Part shown: piece after piece, positions 1 to 10,210 of the stretch
Position numbering within the stretch: the first letter of the stretch is position 1
Layout of the letters: each line of letters starts with the position of its first letter
Assembly: GCA_039654915.1 (NCBI GenBank)
Contig: CM077593.1
Location: 56,736,501 to 56,800,500, forward strand
Length of the DNA: 64,000 nucleotides
Source of the DNA: Aquilaria yunnanensis
Taxonomy: Eukaryota; Streptophyta; Magnoliopsida; Malvales; Thymelaeaceae
Reading direction: 5' to 3'
The notes under the pieces: generated by a model
What the model saw: the letters and a program-made list of their open reading frames with translations, nothing else
What the model was told of the DNA's origin: nothing
Database searches by the model: none
Translations under genes and position numbers: made by a program

Positions 1-1370
1 GCCTGTGGGACAAACTGGGTCCAAGCGACCGAAAGTCTCACAGCGAAGGAGCTCGTCGCCTGAGGCGAAGTCCCTGTCCCCTCAGCGCCAAACTCGCTCC
101 CCGAAGAGGCGCCGACGATCTCCCTTCCCAGAGGAAGAGCCTAACGCCACAATTCTCATGGAACGGATACTAGCGCGGCTAGACAGAGTGGAAAAGCAGG
201 TAGCTCGCAAACTCGTCTGGGACAGGCTGACGGGAGCCTTCTTCGTAGATGGGTCCCCATTCACCCGGGTCGTGGCCGAGCCAGCCATGCCAGGCGACTT
301 CAAGGTACCTCGGCTGGAGATTTATGATGGCCGCACTGATCCGCAGGCCCATCTGACCAAGTACAGACGCAGCATGATAATGCATGGTGCTGACGACACT
401 ACCATGTGTAAATGCTTCGAGGTCACCCTCACGGGACCAGCAACTGCGTGGTACAACTCATTGCCCCCAGGAGCCATCACTGAGTTCCAGGAGTTGTCTA
501 CGGCCTTCGCGCAACAATTTATTGGAAGCCGGCCAATGGCAAAGATGCCTGTTCAGATGTTCGACATAGAGCAGAGAAACAGAAAACCATCCGAGACTAT
601 GTCGAAAGATTCAACAGGGAAGCTCTAAGCGTCCCGGACTTCCGGCCCCAAATACGCATCCTTGCCATGACACGGGGCCTTCGGCGAGACTCACAGCTGT
701 TCTATGAGTTCTCAAAGGACCCCCCGGACACCCTCGGAGAATTTTACTGAAGGGCCGAACAGCACATGACCGCCGAGGAGCTGAGAATGGCTGGGCCGAA
801 GTCCAATCACAACCGGGCCGAAGGGTCCAATCAGCAAGCCCGGCATCCAACTGAACAGGCAGGCCGACCTCGGAGGATGCGGGGAAGCAAACTTCAAAGC
901 TTCACACCCCTGAGCACTACACGGACAAACATCCTCATGGCGCTGGAAAGGCAGGGGACGCAGATTCGGTGGCCAAGGGCCATGACCGCTGATAACAAGA
1001 AAAACATCAAGAAGTTCTGCCAGTTTCACCGCGACCACGGCCACGACACCGAAGACTGCTTCGAACTGAAGAAGTACATTGAGTCGCTGATAAAACTCGG
1101 CCAACTTCAGAAATATCTGCGGATGCCTTCCCCAAAAGGAAGAAAAGATGAGGAAGAAAGGGCCGAAGATGAGGACTACAACTCCAACAAGCGGAGAAAC
1201 CGAAGTCCGAAAAAGTGCCCTCCTCCTCCTGCAGGGGTGATACAAACCATCACTACGGGGCTCCCATCCTCGGAAAGAAAGCGGAAGGCCAGAGAGATTG
1301 TGGTCATAGAATATCAGAATCCGGCAAAGAAACTGGCTTGCAAGGATGGATCCACCGTCATCTTCCCCCA
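1..1370 (+). pseudogene. gag: Tat gag (capsid) region, frame-broken
   Basis: Structural polyprotein that would form the virus-like particle. The first bases are already coding and no ATG is present in frame, so the N-terminus lies outside the window. Seen in order: basic Ser/Arg/Pro-rich segment, the retrotransposon-gag core (FKVPRLEIYDGRTDPQAHL, then a WYNSLP motif near 455), and a C-terminal Cys/His stretch (CQFHRDHGHDTEDC near 1018-1056) typical of Tat gags. A frameshift near 570-580 moves the reading frame, and an in-frame TGA at 746-748 follows the GEFY motif. The same core is seen in reverse at 17272-18194, which supports the call. Confidence 0.85.
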
Positions 1371-1790
1371 TGACCATCCGCTGCTAATCATGGCAAGGAT
1401 AGGGAATTGGGACGTCAAAAGAGTGCTTCTTGATGATGGTTCAAATACTGACGTCCTATTCTCACATTTACTGCCGAATTTGGACATCTCCAACAACGAG
1501 CTCAAGCCTGTCACCTCGCCCACCTCCGGGGTTGGACCGTCTGAACTACCTGTCCTTGGATGGATTGATCTCCCCCTGATGATGAAAGGAATTCGGTCGA
1601 TGGAACAGCTGAGTTGTATGCCTCCACAATGGCGAGATTTATCGTCATGGACGTTCCTTCTTCGTACAACGCCATCCTTGGAAGGCAGACACAGGTAAAC
1701 CTACACATTCGCCCTGACGTGAAGTACTTGACTGTCACATTCGCCACCAAGGATGGGGATGCAGAGGTCTTCATAGATCAAGCCGAGGTA
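1371..1790 (+). pseudogene. pro: Tat aspartic protease region
   Basis: The retropepsin that would cut the polyprotein. The active-site motif reads VLLDDGSNTDVLF with the DDG at 1432-1440. This matches the Tat/Athila-type variant of DTGA, and NAILGR further on (near 1670) is the usual C-terminal flap partner. A frameshift near 1590 separates the active site from that second half, so no single ORF spans the domain. Confidence 0.8.
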
Positions 1791-3400
1791 AGGAAGGTGT
1801 TTGTAAAAGCGCGAAAAGCTCCGGCAAATAACCTAGCACAAACAATGGAGGCAAAGGAACCAGAGAAGGACAAAGAAGGAGATCCCATGAGAGTGGAAAT
1901 GGAAACAGTGGAACTTGTCCCAGGACAATCTACCCGAATAGGGAAGAGCTTGCTCGAAGGTGACAAGAAAAACCTTCTATCTTTTCTACTGGGAAATAAA
2001 GTTCTCTTTCCCTACTCGCCGAAAGGCATGCCAGGGGTGCACCCTGGCATAATACAGCATAGCCTCAAAGTAAGCCTGGAAGCAGAGCCTGTCCGGCAAA
2101 AGAAGCGAAGCATCTCAGCCCATAAGAGCAACTTTGTGAAAACCGAAGTCCAGCGCCTGTTAGACGCTGAAGTCATTAGGGAGGTCAAATACCCCGAATG
2201 GTTAAGCAACGTGGTGATTGCCACAAAAGAAGGCAGCAGCAAACTCCGGATGTGCATCGACTTCAGAAACTTGAACGATGCTTGCCCGAAAGACTCATAC
2301 CCTCTTCCGCCAATAGACCAACTGGTAGACTCAACTGCCGAATACGGGCTCCTAAGTTTCCTAAACGCCTTCAGCGGCTACCATCAAATAAGGATGGACC
2401 CCGAAGATGAAGAAAAAACTGCCTTCATCACCGAGGGAGGAACATACTGCTACGTCAGGATGCCCTTCGGGCTTAAAAATGCAGGAGCCACCTACCAAAG
2501 GTTGATGAACAAGGTCTTTAAGGACCAAATGGGGAGAAACATGGAGGTGTATGTTGACGATATGATAGTCAAAAGCAAGCTCCCTCACAACCACGTTGCA
2601 GATCTAGAGGAAACCTTCCAAAAGCTCAAAGCCTTCGGGATTCGTCTTAATCCTGAAAAATGCATGTTCGGGGTCACCTCGGGAAAGTTCCTTGGGTACA
2701 TGGTATCTGAAAGAGGCATCAATGCTAACCCCAAAAAAATTAAGGCTGTGCTCGAGTTCCGAACTCCTGCCACAGTAAAAGACATGCAAAGACTCACCGG
2801 AAGAATAACCTCTCTTAGCAGGTTCATTTCCGGGTACGGAGATAGGTGTCGGCCTTTCTTCAAAGTCCTCACTAAGGCAGCAAAAAAGGAAGGCAACCTC
2901 AGAAAGGATGATCATCCTTGGGATCAAGACTGCCAAAAAGCCTGGGAAGAACTTAAAATCTACCTAGCCAGCCTGCCGACTCTGCGACAACCTCGTGAGG
3001 GAGAGCCCCTCATTTTATACCTCGCCGTCCCGGAAAAAGCTGTGAGCTCGGTCCTCGTGAAAGAAGAAGGGCCAAAACAATGGCCGGTCTACTATGTAAG
3101 CAAATCCCTGCATGGCGTCGAAGTCAGGTACCCTCTGCTGCAAAAAGCTATATACGCCTTGGTGCTTGCAGGGAGAAGGCTACGACCATACTTTCAGGCT
3201 CACCCCATCATCGTCCGAAGTAGCCTACCACTACGGGACGTGATGAGGAAAGTGGATCTTTCGGGAAGGCTCTCCAAGTGGTGTATAGAGCTTGGCGAAC
3301 ACGATATCACCTATGAACCTCGGAAGGCCATAAAAGCTCAAGCACTGGCAGAATTCATTGCCAAAATACCCACCACTGAGGACAGTCATCCGGATCTGAA
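1791..3400 (+). pseudogene. pol: Tat reverse transcriptase and degenerate RNase H
   Basis: One open frame runs 1614-3806 without stops. RT motifs seen: LRMCIDFRNLNDACPKD near 2247, MPFGLKNAGATYQRLM near 2460, and the catalytic YVDD at 2550-2561. Motif A reads SFLNAFSGYHQI: the codon at 2364-2366 is AAC (Asn) where the family has a catalytic Asp, a GAC-to-AAC change expected to kill polymerase activity. After RT comes the first RNase H (near 3010-3360, from ILYLAVPEKAVSSVL), which keeps the fold signature but lacks the canonical DAS start, as is usual in Tat elements where a second RNase H has taken over. Confidence 0.9.
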
Positions 3401-3835
3401 TGAAGGTCAGCCAGAATGGACCTTACATGTTGACGGAGCCTCGGGGTCCGAACACCAGGGAGCTGGGGTAATTATCAGAGGCCCCGAAGGCCTAGAGGTA
3501 ATGAAGGCTATCAAGTTTACCTTCAACGTCACTAACAATGTGGCTGAGTATGAGGCCCTCATAGCAGGATTACGACTGGCCAGAAAAATTGGCGTGAGAA
3601 ACTTAAAGGCTCACAGCGATTCCCAGCTAATAGTTCGGGAGACTGCAGGAGACTATGGGGCGAAGGACCCAACCTTGGCAAAATACCACGAGCTGGTAGC
3701 AAAACTCATTCAAGAGTTTGACACCGTACGGATAAAAAATGTACTCGGCGGAAAAACACAGAAGCAGACTGCTTGGCGAAGTCAAAGACCTACACCGAGG
3801 TGCTAGACCATCTGAGCATCTCAGTACTGAGCATA
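3401..3835 (+). pseudogene. Second (archaeal-type) RNase H of Tat element
   Basis: Shows HVDGAS, then NVAEYEALIAGL, then AHSDSQLIV: the Asp, Glu and Asp of an RNase HI-type nuclease. This extra copy is diagnostic of the Tat lineage, where it is thought to replace the older RNase H. The expected ending (NTEADCLAK) lies in another frame, so a frameshift near 3740-3750 breaks the ORF just before integrase; the next ORF continues from AKSKTYTEV at 3776. Confidence 0.85.
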
Positions 3836-5089
3836 GCGACGTCGGGAAAAGGATGGAGGGATCCAATTAAAAGGTACCTCGCGGAAAATGTGCTCCTCGA
3901 ACACCCCAGTGACGCTGCAAAACTGCGAAGGCGCTCCGGCCGTTTCTTCCTAATCGGTGAAGAACTATACCGACAGGGATACGCGAATCCGCTGCAAAGA
4001 TGTGTGAACGAAGAGGATACTGAAATGATCCTTGAAGAAGTCCACAAAGGCATGTGTGGTTCACACATTGGAACCGATGCCCTGGCATCAGTGATACTTC
4101 GCCAGGGATACTTCTGGCCTACCCTAAGAAAGGACGCAAGGCAGTTCGTCCGAAAATGCAGTAGTTGCCAGAGACACGCGAACATCTAGAGGGCACCCTC
4201 GGAAAAGGTAACTTCGGCTGACTATCCCTGGCCCTTCGCAGTCTGGGGTATAGACCTTATTGGGCCACTCCCCTCAGCGCCCGGAGGCGTGAAATTCTGC
4301 GTGGTAGCAGTAGACTATTTCTCCAAATGGGTCAAGGCAAAACCGCTAGCAACTATCTCGGTGAAAGAAGCACAAAAGTTTGTATGGAAGAACATCATAT
4401 GCAGATTCGGCATACCGAGCGTACTAGTGGCTGATAATGGATCCCAATTCATAGACAAAGGATTCCAGGAATTTATCAGCGACCTCGAAATAAAGATGCA
4501 CTTCGCCCCAGTAGCTCACCCCCAAAGCAACGGGCAGGTGGAGGTATCTAACAGGACCATAAAAGATGGCTTCAAAAAGAGACTGGGGGAAGCAAAAGGG
4601 AAATGGCCAGGAGAACTCCAAAGCGTATTATGGAGTTACCGAACGACGCCCCAAAGAGCCACAGGGGAGACTCCCTTCACACTCGTCTTTGAAACAGAGG
4701 CCATCATTCCTATCGAGATAGTTAGACCATCAGTACGGGTGCAAGTATTTGATGAAGGTGGAAACGACCTTGGCATAAGAACGAAGCTCGACCTCGTCGG
4801 CGAACACAGAGAAATAGCTGAGCTGAGAAGGAAAGCTTTCCAGCAAAGAGTGGCCGCGGCTATAAATTTACGAGCCAGGCCAAAAGAAATCAAGAAAGGG
4901 GACCTCGTTCTCTGAAAGGCTGACTTTGCACCCCGAAAGCCATCCCCCGGAGTACTTCACGCGAACTGGGAAGGACCTTATCTGGTTCTTGCCGAAGTAC
5001 GAAAAGGCGTGTACAAACTTGGCGACACCGAAGGCATAGGATTGAAAAACACTTGGCACTCAGACGCCCTGAAGAAATTCTACGCTTAA
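3836..5089 (+). pseudogene. Tat integrase, two in-frame stops
   Basis: Inserts the cDNA into the genome. Zinc-binding HHCC: EEVHKGMCGSHIG with CSSCQRH near 4156. Catalytic core D,D-35-E is complete: Asp at 4253 (GIDLIGP), Asp at 4433 (VADNGSQF), Glu at 4541 (NGQVEV); the spacing of the last two is exactly 35 residues. Stops: TAG at 4187-4189 after the zinc domain, and TGA at 4913-4915, both consistent with C-to-T change of CAG and CGA. Reading then continues in frame to TAA at 5087-5089. I see no chromodomain, as expected for Tat. Confidence 0.9.
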
Positions 5090-5478
5090 GATGGAGCAGA
5101 AGGATTGTATTGTACAAAAAATATCCTAAGTACAGAATGTCCTTGAGAAAAATTCTTAAGTGTACAAAATGGTGCAAGACAGAATTCCGCGAAGGTGTTC
5201 ACCGTGATAAAGCGCAGATGTGACTTTCCAAAGTCCCTTGAGCCATCACGCTCGGAAAAATGGAAAAAATCTCACGAAAGTACACGCCGCAACAAGCGCA
5301 GAATAGTTTTCCGAAGTCTCTTGAGCGAACGCGTTCGGGATGATGGAAATGCAAAATCTTGCAAAAAAGACTTAGCCAAAAAATAATCATTGAGAATGAT
5401 CAGGCTTACAAAGAGGAAGCGCCCCAAAGAAGGAGCACAAAAATGAAGAGAAAAAAAGGAAAAGGCCCCTAAAACAGC
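5090..5478. other. Tat spacer between pol and antisense ORF
   Basis: Non-coding, purine-rich, with a loosely repeated motif around aagtctcttgag/aagtcccttgag (near 5230 and 5310) that suggests a degenerate short duplication. It joins the 3' ends of two convergent units: pol on the plus strand and the antisense ORF on the minus strand. I see no clear terminator motif. Confidence 0.6.
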
Positions 5479-6168
5479 CTAAGAGTTCTCGGCGTCCCGG
5501 GAGCCACCAGCCTCTGCGCTCTTTTCCACCACCTTCGGCGCCGGAATTATGGAAGGCAGGTTCAGGTGCTCAATTTTTGACCAGGACCACCGAGGCCCCT
5601 CGGGAATGTTCAGAGCTTCCAAAAAAGAAAGGTCCAAACCTGGGAACCTCTGAAGGACTTGGTGCCGAGCAAGGCAGAACCCGTCCTAGAAGGCGACCTT
5701 GGTCATTTGGTCGGAATTGTCCTTCTCAACCTCAAGGTCCTCGAGCTCGTCCTTCAAATCTGCAACCTCCTTCTTCAGCGCCTTCCTCCTCTTCTTCACG
5801 TCGGGCTCCTTCTTCAAAGACTTGACCTTGGCTTCAAGAGCGTTTTTCTTAGTCACCAACCACCGTATGAGATTGTCAGAATCTGACTTATCCTTGAGAA
5901 GGTCTTGGTTGGCAGCGAGCATCCCCGCCACCTGATCGCCGAGGTCAGCAATCTTCTGGGAGGAGTCCTTCTCAAGGTCTTCCTTTTCCTTCCGGAACTC
6001 CTCCCGAAGGGCAGCAACTTCTTTCTTCGCAGCATCTGCCAGCTGCTGGTTCTTGGCGGTCAATTCCGAGCACGTGACTTTCACTTTTTCTAAGGCCTCT
6101 AAGGCCAAAGCTCGGAACACCGTCTGCCTGGCTACCCGAACTCGGAGAAAGCCGGCGTACCCCAACAG

Positions 6169-6247
6169 CTGTGAAAAGATGAACGCAAGGTCAGTAAGAG
6201 CCAAGCACTTAGGAAAAATTGAAGGGAAAAAGGTGTGAAGAGCATAC
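6169..6247 (-). other. aORF intron 2 (79 bp)
   Basis: On the minus strand: donor GCTCAG|gtatgctc, acceptor cttttcacag|CTGTTG, phase 0, preceded by a pyrimidine-rich tract. The matching intron in the plus-strand copy is 29933-30008, at the same residue (after TEHAAQ / TEQAA). Confidence 0.75.
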
Positions 6248-6507
6248 CTGAGCAGCATGCTCGGTAACTTTCGCGGTGAGGGTGTCATCGCCCGGATGGG
6301 CCGCCGCAATAGCCTTGAAGGAGGCCTCTGTAAGCACCCCTTTCGAAATCTGCTTCGCCATTTGAGGACAGTCCTCGGAGTACAAGTTCATGTCCTCCGT
6401 GAATGTCCAGAAAGGCTCTTTGGGTATCTTCCCTTGCAGGACTTTGGCATCGCGAAGAGCCCGCATCTTCGCGTGTTCGGCCGCCCAGTTCGGAGTAAGC
6501 AACTCCC

Positions 6508-6592
6508 CTGCATGGCGAAAACGAGAAGCAGGTCAGAGACAAAGGAAATTTCAGAAAAACAAAAGAGCCATACTTGTTCTGAAAACAACAAA
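6508..6592 (-). other. aORF intron 1 (85 bp)
   Basis: On the minus strand: donor CCAG|gtttgttg, acceptor cgccatgcag|GGGAG. The intron has in-frame stops; splicing joins ...EVPPG to ELLTPNW in phase 1. An equivalent intron is seen at the same protein position in the aORF pieces at 19425-19981 and, with a decayed donor, near 29560-29631. Confidence 0.7.
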
Positions 6593-6879
6593 CCTGGCGG
6601 CACTTCGATCACGACGTCCTCGGAGTGCTGAGACTCCTCGGTCGAAATCCCCTTGCCTTTCTTCCTGCGCCGCTCCTCGGCAGAAGAAGCCTCTACCACA
6701 GCCTCCAGAAGGGCCTGCGGTGCGGAAGGGCTCTGGGGAGGGACGTCAGCGGAAGGAACCTCGGCAGCAGCCTTGGGCGGCGAAGTCTCGGCTGCCCCAT
6801 GCTCCTCAGCAGCCTCCTCGGAAATTTCCTGCTGAGGAAGCTGGGCAGTTTTCTTTGCCCGTTTCGCCGAAGGACCAGC

Positions 6880-9800
6880 TGTCACACCTTACACAGGCCC
6901 TGGCCCATCCCTAAAGAGGTTTAACTCTTAAACCTTAAGTTTAACTCCCAAGTTTCAAATTCATGTTAAACCTCCCAACTTGAGTTTAACCTGTTAACTG
7001 GAGTTTAATTCCTGTCTCTTAGATTCGGCCAATTTGGGTAACTTAACTTTAAGTCTTATTTTCTTAAATTGAAAAGCCTGGGAGGTGGCCCAGGTGGCTT
7101 CTATGTGGATTCATTAAATTACTTGCAGCAAGGGCAAGGCCCAAACCCTTAACTTGCTCCACAAGCAAGGGTTCAATTAATTTATTGCACAACAAGCAAG
7201 GCAACACTTAATGCAATTTAAGTGCATAAATGGTGTGCATCAACTGTACTATCTATATGGCAACCAAGAAGCCCACAAGATTTGGTTTAGATTTTGAAAA
7301 ACCATATACAAAATGTGCATGGTGTTCTCGGCCAGTTAAGGTACAGATAATTATGCACAACATTTTCATGAAGCAAGGCTCATACTATTCACATAAAGGT
7401 GCCAAACCTTGGCCCATAATATCCAGCAACATAAGCCAGCATAATGCTATCCATAATCCATACATAACTTGGCATAGAAAACCATGAAGCAATATAAGTC
7501 TAGGTGTTAAAGACTACTCATATTAACACAAAAAGGGTAGTCTACCTAGCAACCATAACATGGCTACACATGCCATGAAACCAAAAGTATTTATGCCAAG
7601 TTTACATGCTAAGTCTCCTAATGGTCAAACATGACCTTAAGTATGCCATACAACAGTACACACTGCAACACTAACCCAATGGCTTGATTCATGGTCATGA
7701 AGGAAAACACTATGATCAAAGCTACAGTCCAGGTATCCATAGCTCTCCTAAACAAGACTCCAACTACAGCCTGCAAACTTCCACTATAAGTCTCGGCCAA
7801 ACAACAAATAAGACTTGTAAATTAATCAAAATGCTAAGCCAAGCACACATTGGCACATACCTTGCAAAACAAGCAAAATATAAACACTAAGCACACACAC
7901 AAGCAGCTTAGCCTTACTCAGGCCGAATGTCCTTGCCTGAAAAATAAAGGATGGGCAATAAGCATATAACTCAGTAGGATTCACTTAAAACATATACAAC
8001 TCATATTGAGTCTATTTAGTTAAGCTGAGTAATCACTCAAAGCTTAACCTCCCCTTAGTTAGCTCAACCTGCAAAACAAACACCAAGACAAGAAAAACAT
8101 ACATATACATATACAAAACAGATAAATAAGTCAAATATTTCATAAGTGGGGTTAGCATGCACAAGGAAACACCAAAGCACACAAGTACACACACACACTC
8201 CACAATGTTGCTCTCGGCCATATAAGCCATACATGTACCCATGTGCATTTCTTGCACACAAACTTACCCATACACCATTTCCATTTGGAGCTCCCAAAAT
8301 GCCAAGCAAATAGGCCACATTTACTTGCATTTCTAGTACATGTACCATAGTTAATTAGCTAATCAACAAAACAACCAAGTATAACCATTAAGCCCATCAA
8401 GTAACTAAGGTCATATGGCACATTTAACCATCACTTAGCCACTCTAGACACTTGAATCATGGTGTACATTACCAAGCAAAGTCAAGTGCCAGTGAACCCT
8501 ACCTCAATAGCTCTCGGCCTACAACCAAGCTTCAAGTATCCAAGTGTTCCTCAATCTCAATGCCTACCAAATCAATCACATGGCATCAACACACTAACTC
8601 ATGGATTAAATTACCATGACCCACATGAAGAACACTAAGATACACACATTTAAGCTCTCGGCCAAAAAGGCCCATTTTCATATACATGTGCTACTCATCA
8701 TTCTAACACACCACATAATATTCTAATCATCAATGAACATCATCTAAATCATTATCTCCAATTAACCAAGTAAAATGCACCATTCCACTATAATTCAAGT
8801 TCTCGGCCATAGTGCCTAGTTACACATATCTATGTCCTTTATCCAACCAATTCAACACATAGCATCAAATCATTGATGATTATTGTTTCATGGTATCATT
8901 ACCATGTATTCAAGTTATGAGCACCAAATCATGCCATTTCAAGCTCTCGGCCATAAAGCCAAACTTCACATATCAATGTTCCTCATCACTCTAAACCAAC
9001 ACATGTTCACCAACTCATCATTTATCAATGACCATGGCATCAATGCCATGTAAACAAATGAGGAACACACATTTACCTGAAGTGCACCTTTCGGCCAAAC
9101 TTCCTTTTGTTCAACTTGATGTTCCTTGCTCAAATTTGCCTAGCACAACAACAAATAGGCAACAACAACACTTAGTCATGGATTAATTTCCATGGAAATG
9201 AAAAAGAACACCATGAACACATTCGGCCAACAATCCACCTCCAAACTGAGACATACTTTGCTCATTTAGCTTAACATAACTTCAATTGAACACTTAAGTT
9301 CCTTGTACATGGAAGAACTACCATGAATTCAAGGAAACATGGAAGTTATCTCAAGAACCCTAGCTTGATTCCTTCTCGGCCTTGGCTTGATTCTTCAAGA
9401 ACAACTTGAATTTGAAGTAGTCTAGCACCGAAATCAAACTTTCAAGCATGAATTCTTCACCCAAGCTCCACACCTCTCCAATGAAGCTTGAATCCGAGAC
9501 TAAGCTTGAGAGAACTCAAGAACAAGAGCTAAACAAGTTTCGGTCAAGTGAAGGAAATGAGGTCTTGACTAGTTTCGGCCGAATGGACTTGGGTTTTAGT
9601 TAGCTACAATGCTAACTTTTGCCTTCCAATAAAATGCATGGTGCAATGTAGCCCTTAACTCCATAAATACTCAAAGCCGCCACTCAAACTTGTGTTAAAA
9701 TGGACACTCAAGTCTTATCTTGGCTCATAATGCCAAGCACAAGGTAACACAAGTACCAAGGTCACAAAAACTCCCATGCATAACCGGCCATAACTAGACT

Positions 9801-10195
9801 ACAAACTAGTTAGTTTGTTTAGTTAACTAGTGAATAGTACACATAGTGGAAGACAAGATTTTGACTAGTAATCATTGTTGTCTCCCAAATTTGGGCTAGT
9901 CTTGCACTAGTCACCCATTAAACTTGCATGGCCGAAATGGTCAACTTGAAGTTGATAGTTTTAATTGTACCACTCATTTAAGTGTACATTTTGGTCCCCT
10001 TTCTCTGTTTTCTGCCAGCTTTCCCATAGTACATTTTCTATGTGCAATTAAGTCCTGAAAGTCTCCAGTTTTGCACATAAGTCACTATACCAGTCTCCAG
10101 AACTTCTCTTACTTCCCTTTTCTATTTTCTCTCACTTTCCTTGGTTTTCCTTGATATTCCTTGGCCTAAGCCAAGCACTTAGGAGGTACCTAACA
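6880..10195 (-). repeat. LTR-D, complete 3' LTR (3316 bp)
   Basis: Begins TGTCACACC and ends CCTAACA on the plus strand, i.e. TGTTAGG...GGTGTGACA in element sense. The outer left end matches the start of the 5' LTR remnant at 15429 base for base apart from a few substitutions. The inner right end abuts the polypurine tract. It has no coding ORF of note. It contains a 144-145 bp degenerate tandem array (8214-9230) marked by the motif TCGGCC. Confidence 0.93.
8214..9230. repeat. Degenerate ~144-bp tandem array inside LTR-D
   Basis: The heptamer TCGGCCA/T starts at 8214, 8514, 8658, 8803, 8947, 9091 and 9223: successive gaps of 300, 144, 145, 144, 144 and 132. Units share an agctctcggcca start, then short stretches such as catcaat and ccatg before the next motif, with strong drift between. 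The LTR-D piece at 61601-63424 goes straight from the region matching 8500 to that matching 9370, so the array is absent there. Confidence 0.75.
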
Positions 10196-10210
10196 ATTCC
10201 TCCCTCCTTA
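10196..10210 (-). promoter_or_regulatory. Polypurine tract of LTR-D element
   Basis: On the minus strand this reads a run of A and G (aaggagggaggaa) directly before the TGTTAGG start of the 3' LTR. It is the site where plus-strand DNA synthesis is primed. It overlaps the polyprotein stop codon TAA at 10208-10210. Confidence 0.85.

Larger units (their letters stand above)
1..6879 (+). mobile_element. Ty3/gypsy Tat-lineage retrotransposon, truncated at both ends
   Basis: Order is gag, protease, RT, RNase H, second RNase H, integrase, spacer, antisense ORF, all consistent with a plus-strand Tat (Ogre/Retand/Grande-like) element. Lineage marks: protease motif DDGSNTD in place of DTGAS, an extra archaeal-type RNase H after the usual one, and an antisense ORF between pol and the 3' LTR. 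The gag start and 5' LTR lie left of the window. On the right the antisense ORF is cut at 6879 by the LTR-D chromovirus, so the 3' LTR is missing. The body is richer in CpG than the AT-rich LTR DNA further right, which suggests a fairly recent copy. Confidence 0.9.
5479..6879 (-). pseudogene. Antisense extra ORF (aORF) of Tat element, two introns, 5'-truncated
   Basis: Read on the minus strand as exons 6879-6593, 6507-6248 and 6168-5479. Removing two short GT-AG introns gives a continuous frame (junctions in phase 1 and phase 0). Exon 1 is Ala/Glu/Pro/Ser-rich with a basic run (RRRKKGKG); exon 2 carries the conserved KIPKEPFWTFTEDM; exon 3 is a long Lys/Glu coiled coil followed by DGFCLARHQVL and a WSWSKIEHLNLP block. 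One in-frame TAG at 5686-5688 interrupts exon 3; the plus-strand copy at 28239-30689 has Gln there, so this is a nonsense change. The true end is TAG at 5479-5481. The N-terminus is lost to the LTR-D insertion at 6880. Extra antisense ORFs are known in the Tat lineage; the function is unknown. A coiled-coil nuclear or RNA-binding role would be a guess. Confidence 0.8.

Noticed and set aside
712..1377. 221-codon minus-strand ORF opposite the Tat gag
   Set aside because: Shadow of the gag frame: no known motif, and the plus strand has clear gag/protease homology over the same bases.
1..5089. Endogenous pararetrovirus
   Set aside because: Integrase with HHCC and D,D-35-E is present and no movement or coat protein motif is seen; the gene order is that of Ty3/gypsy Tat.
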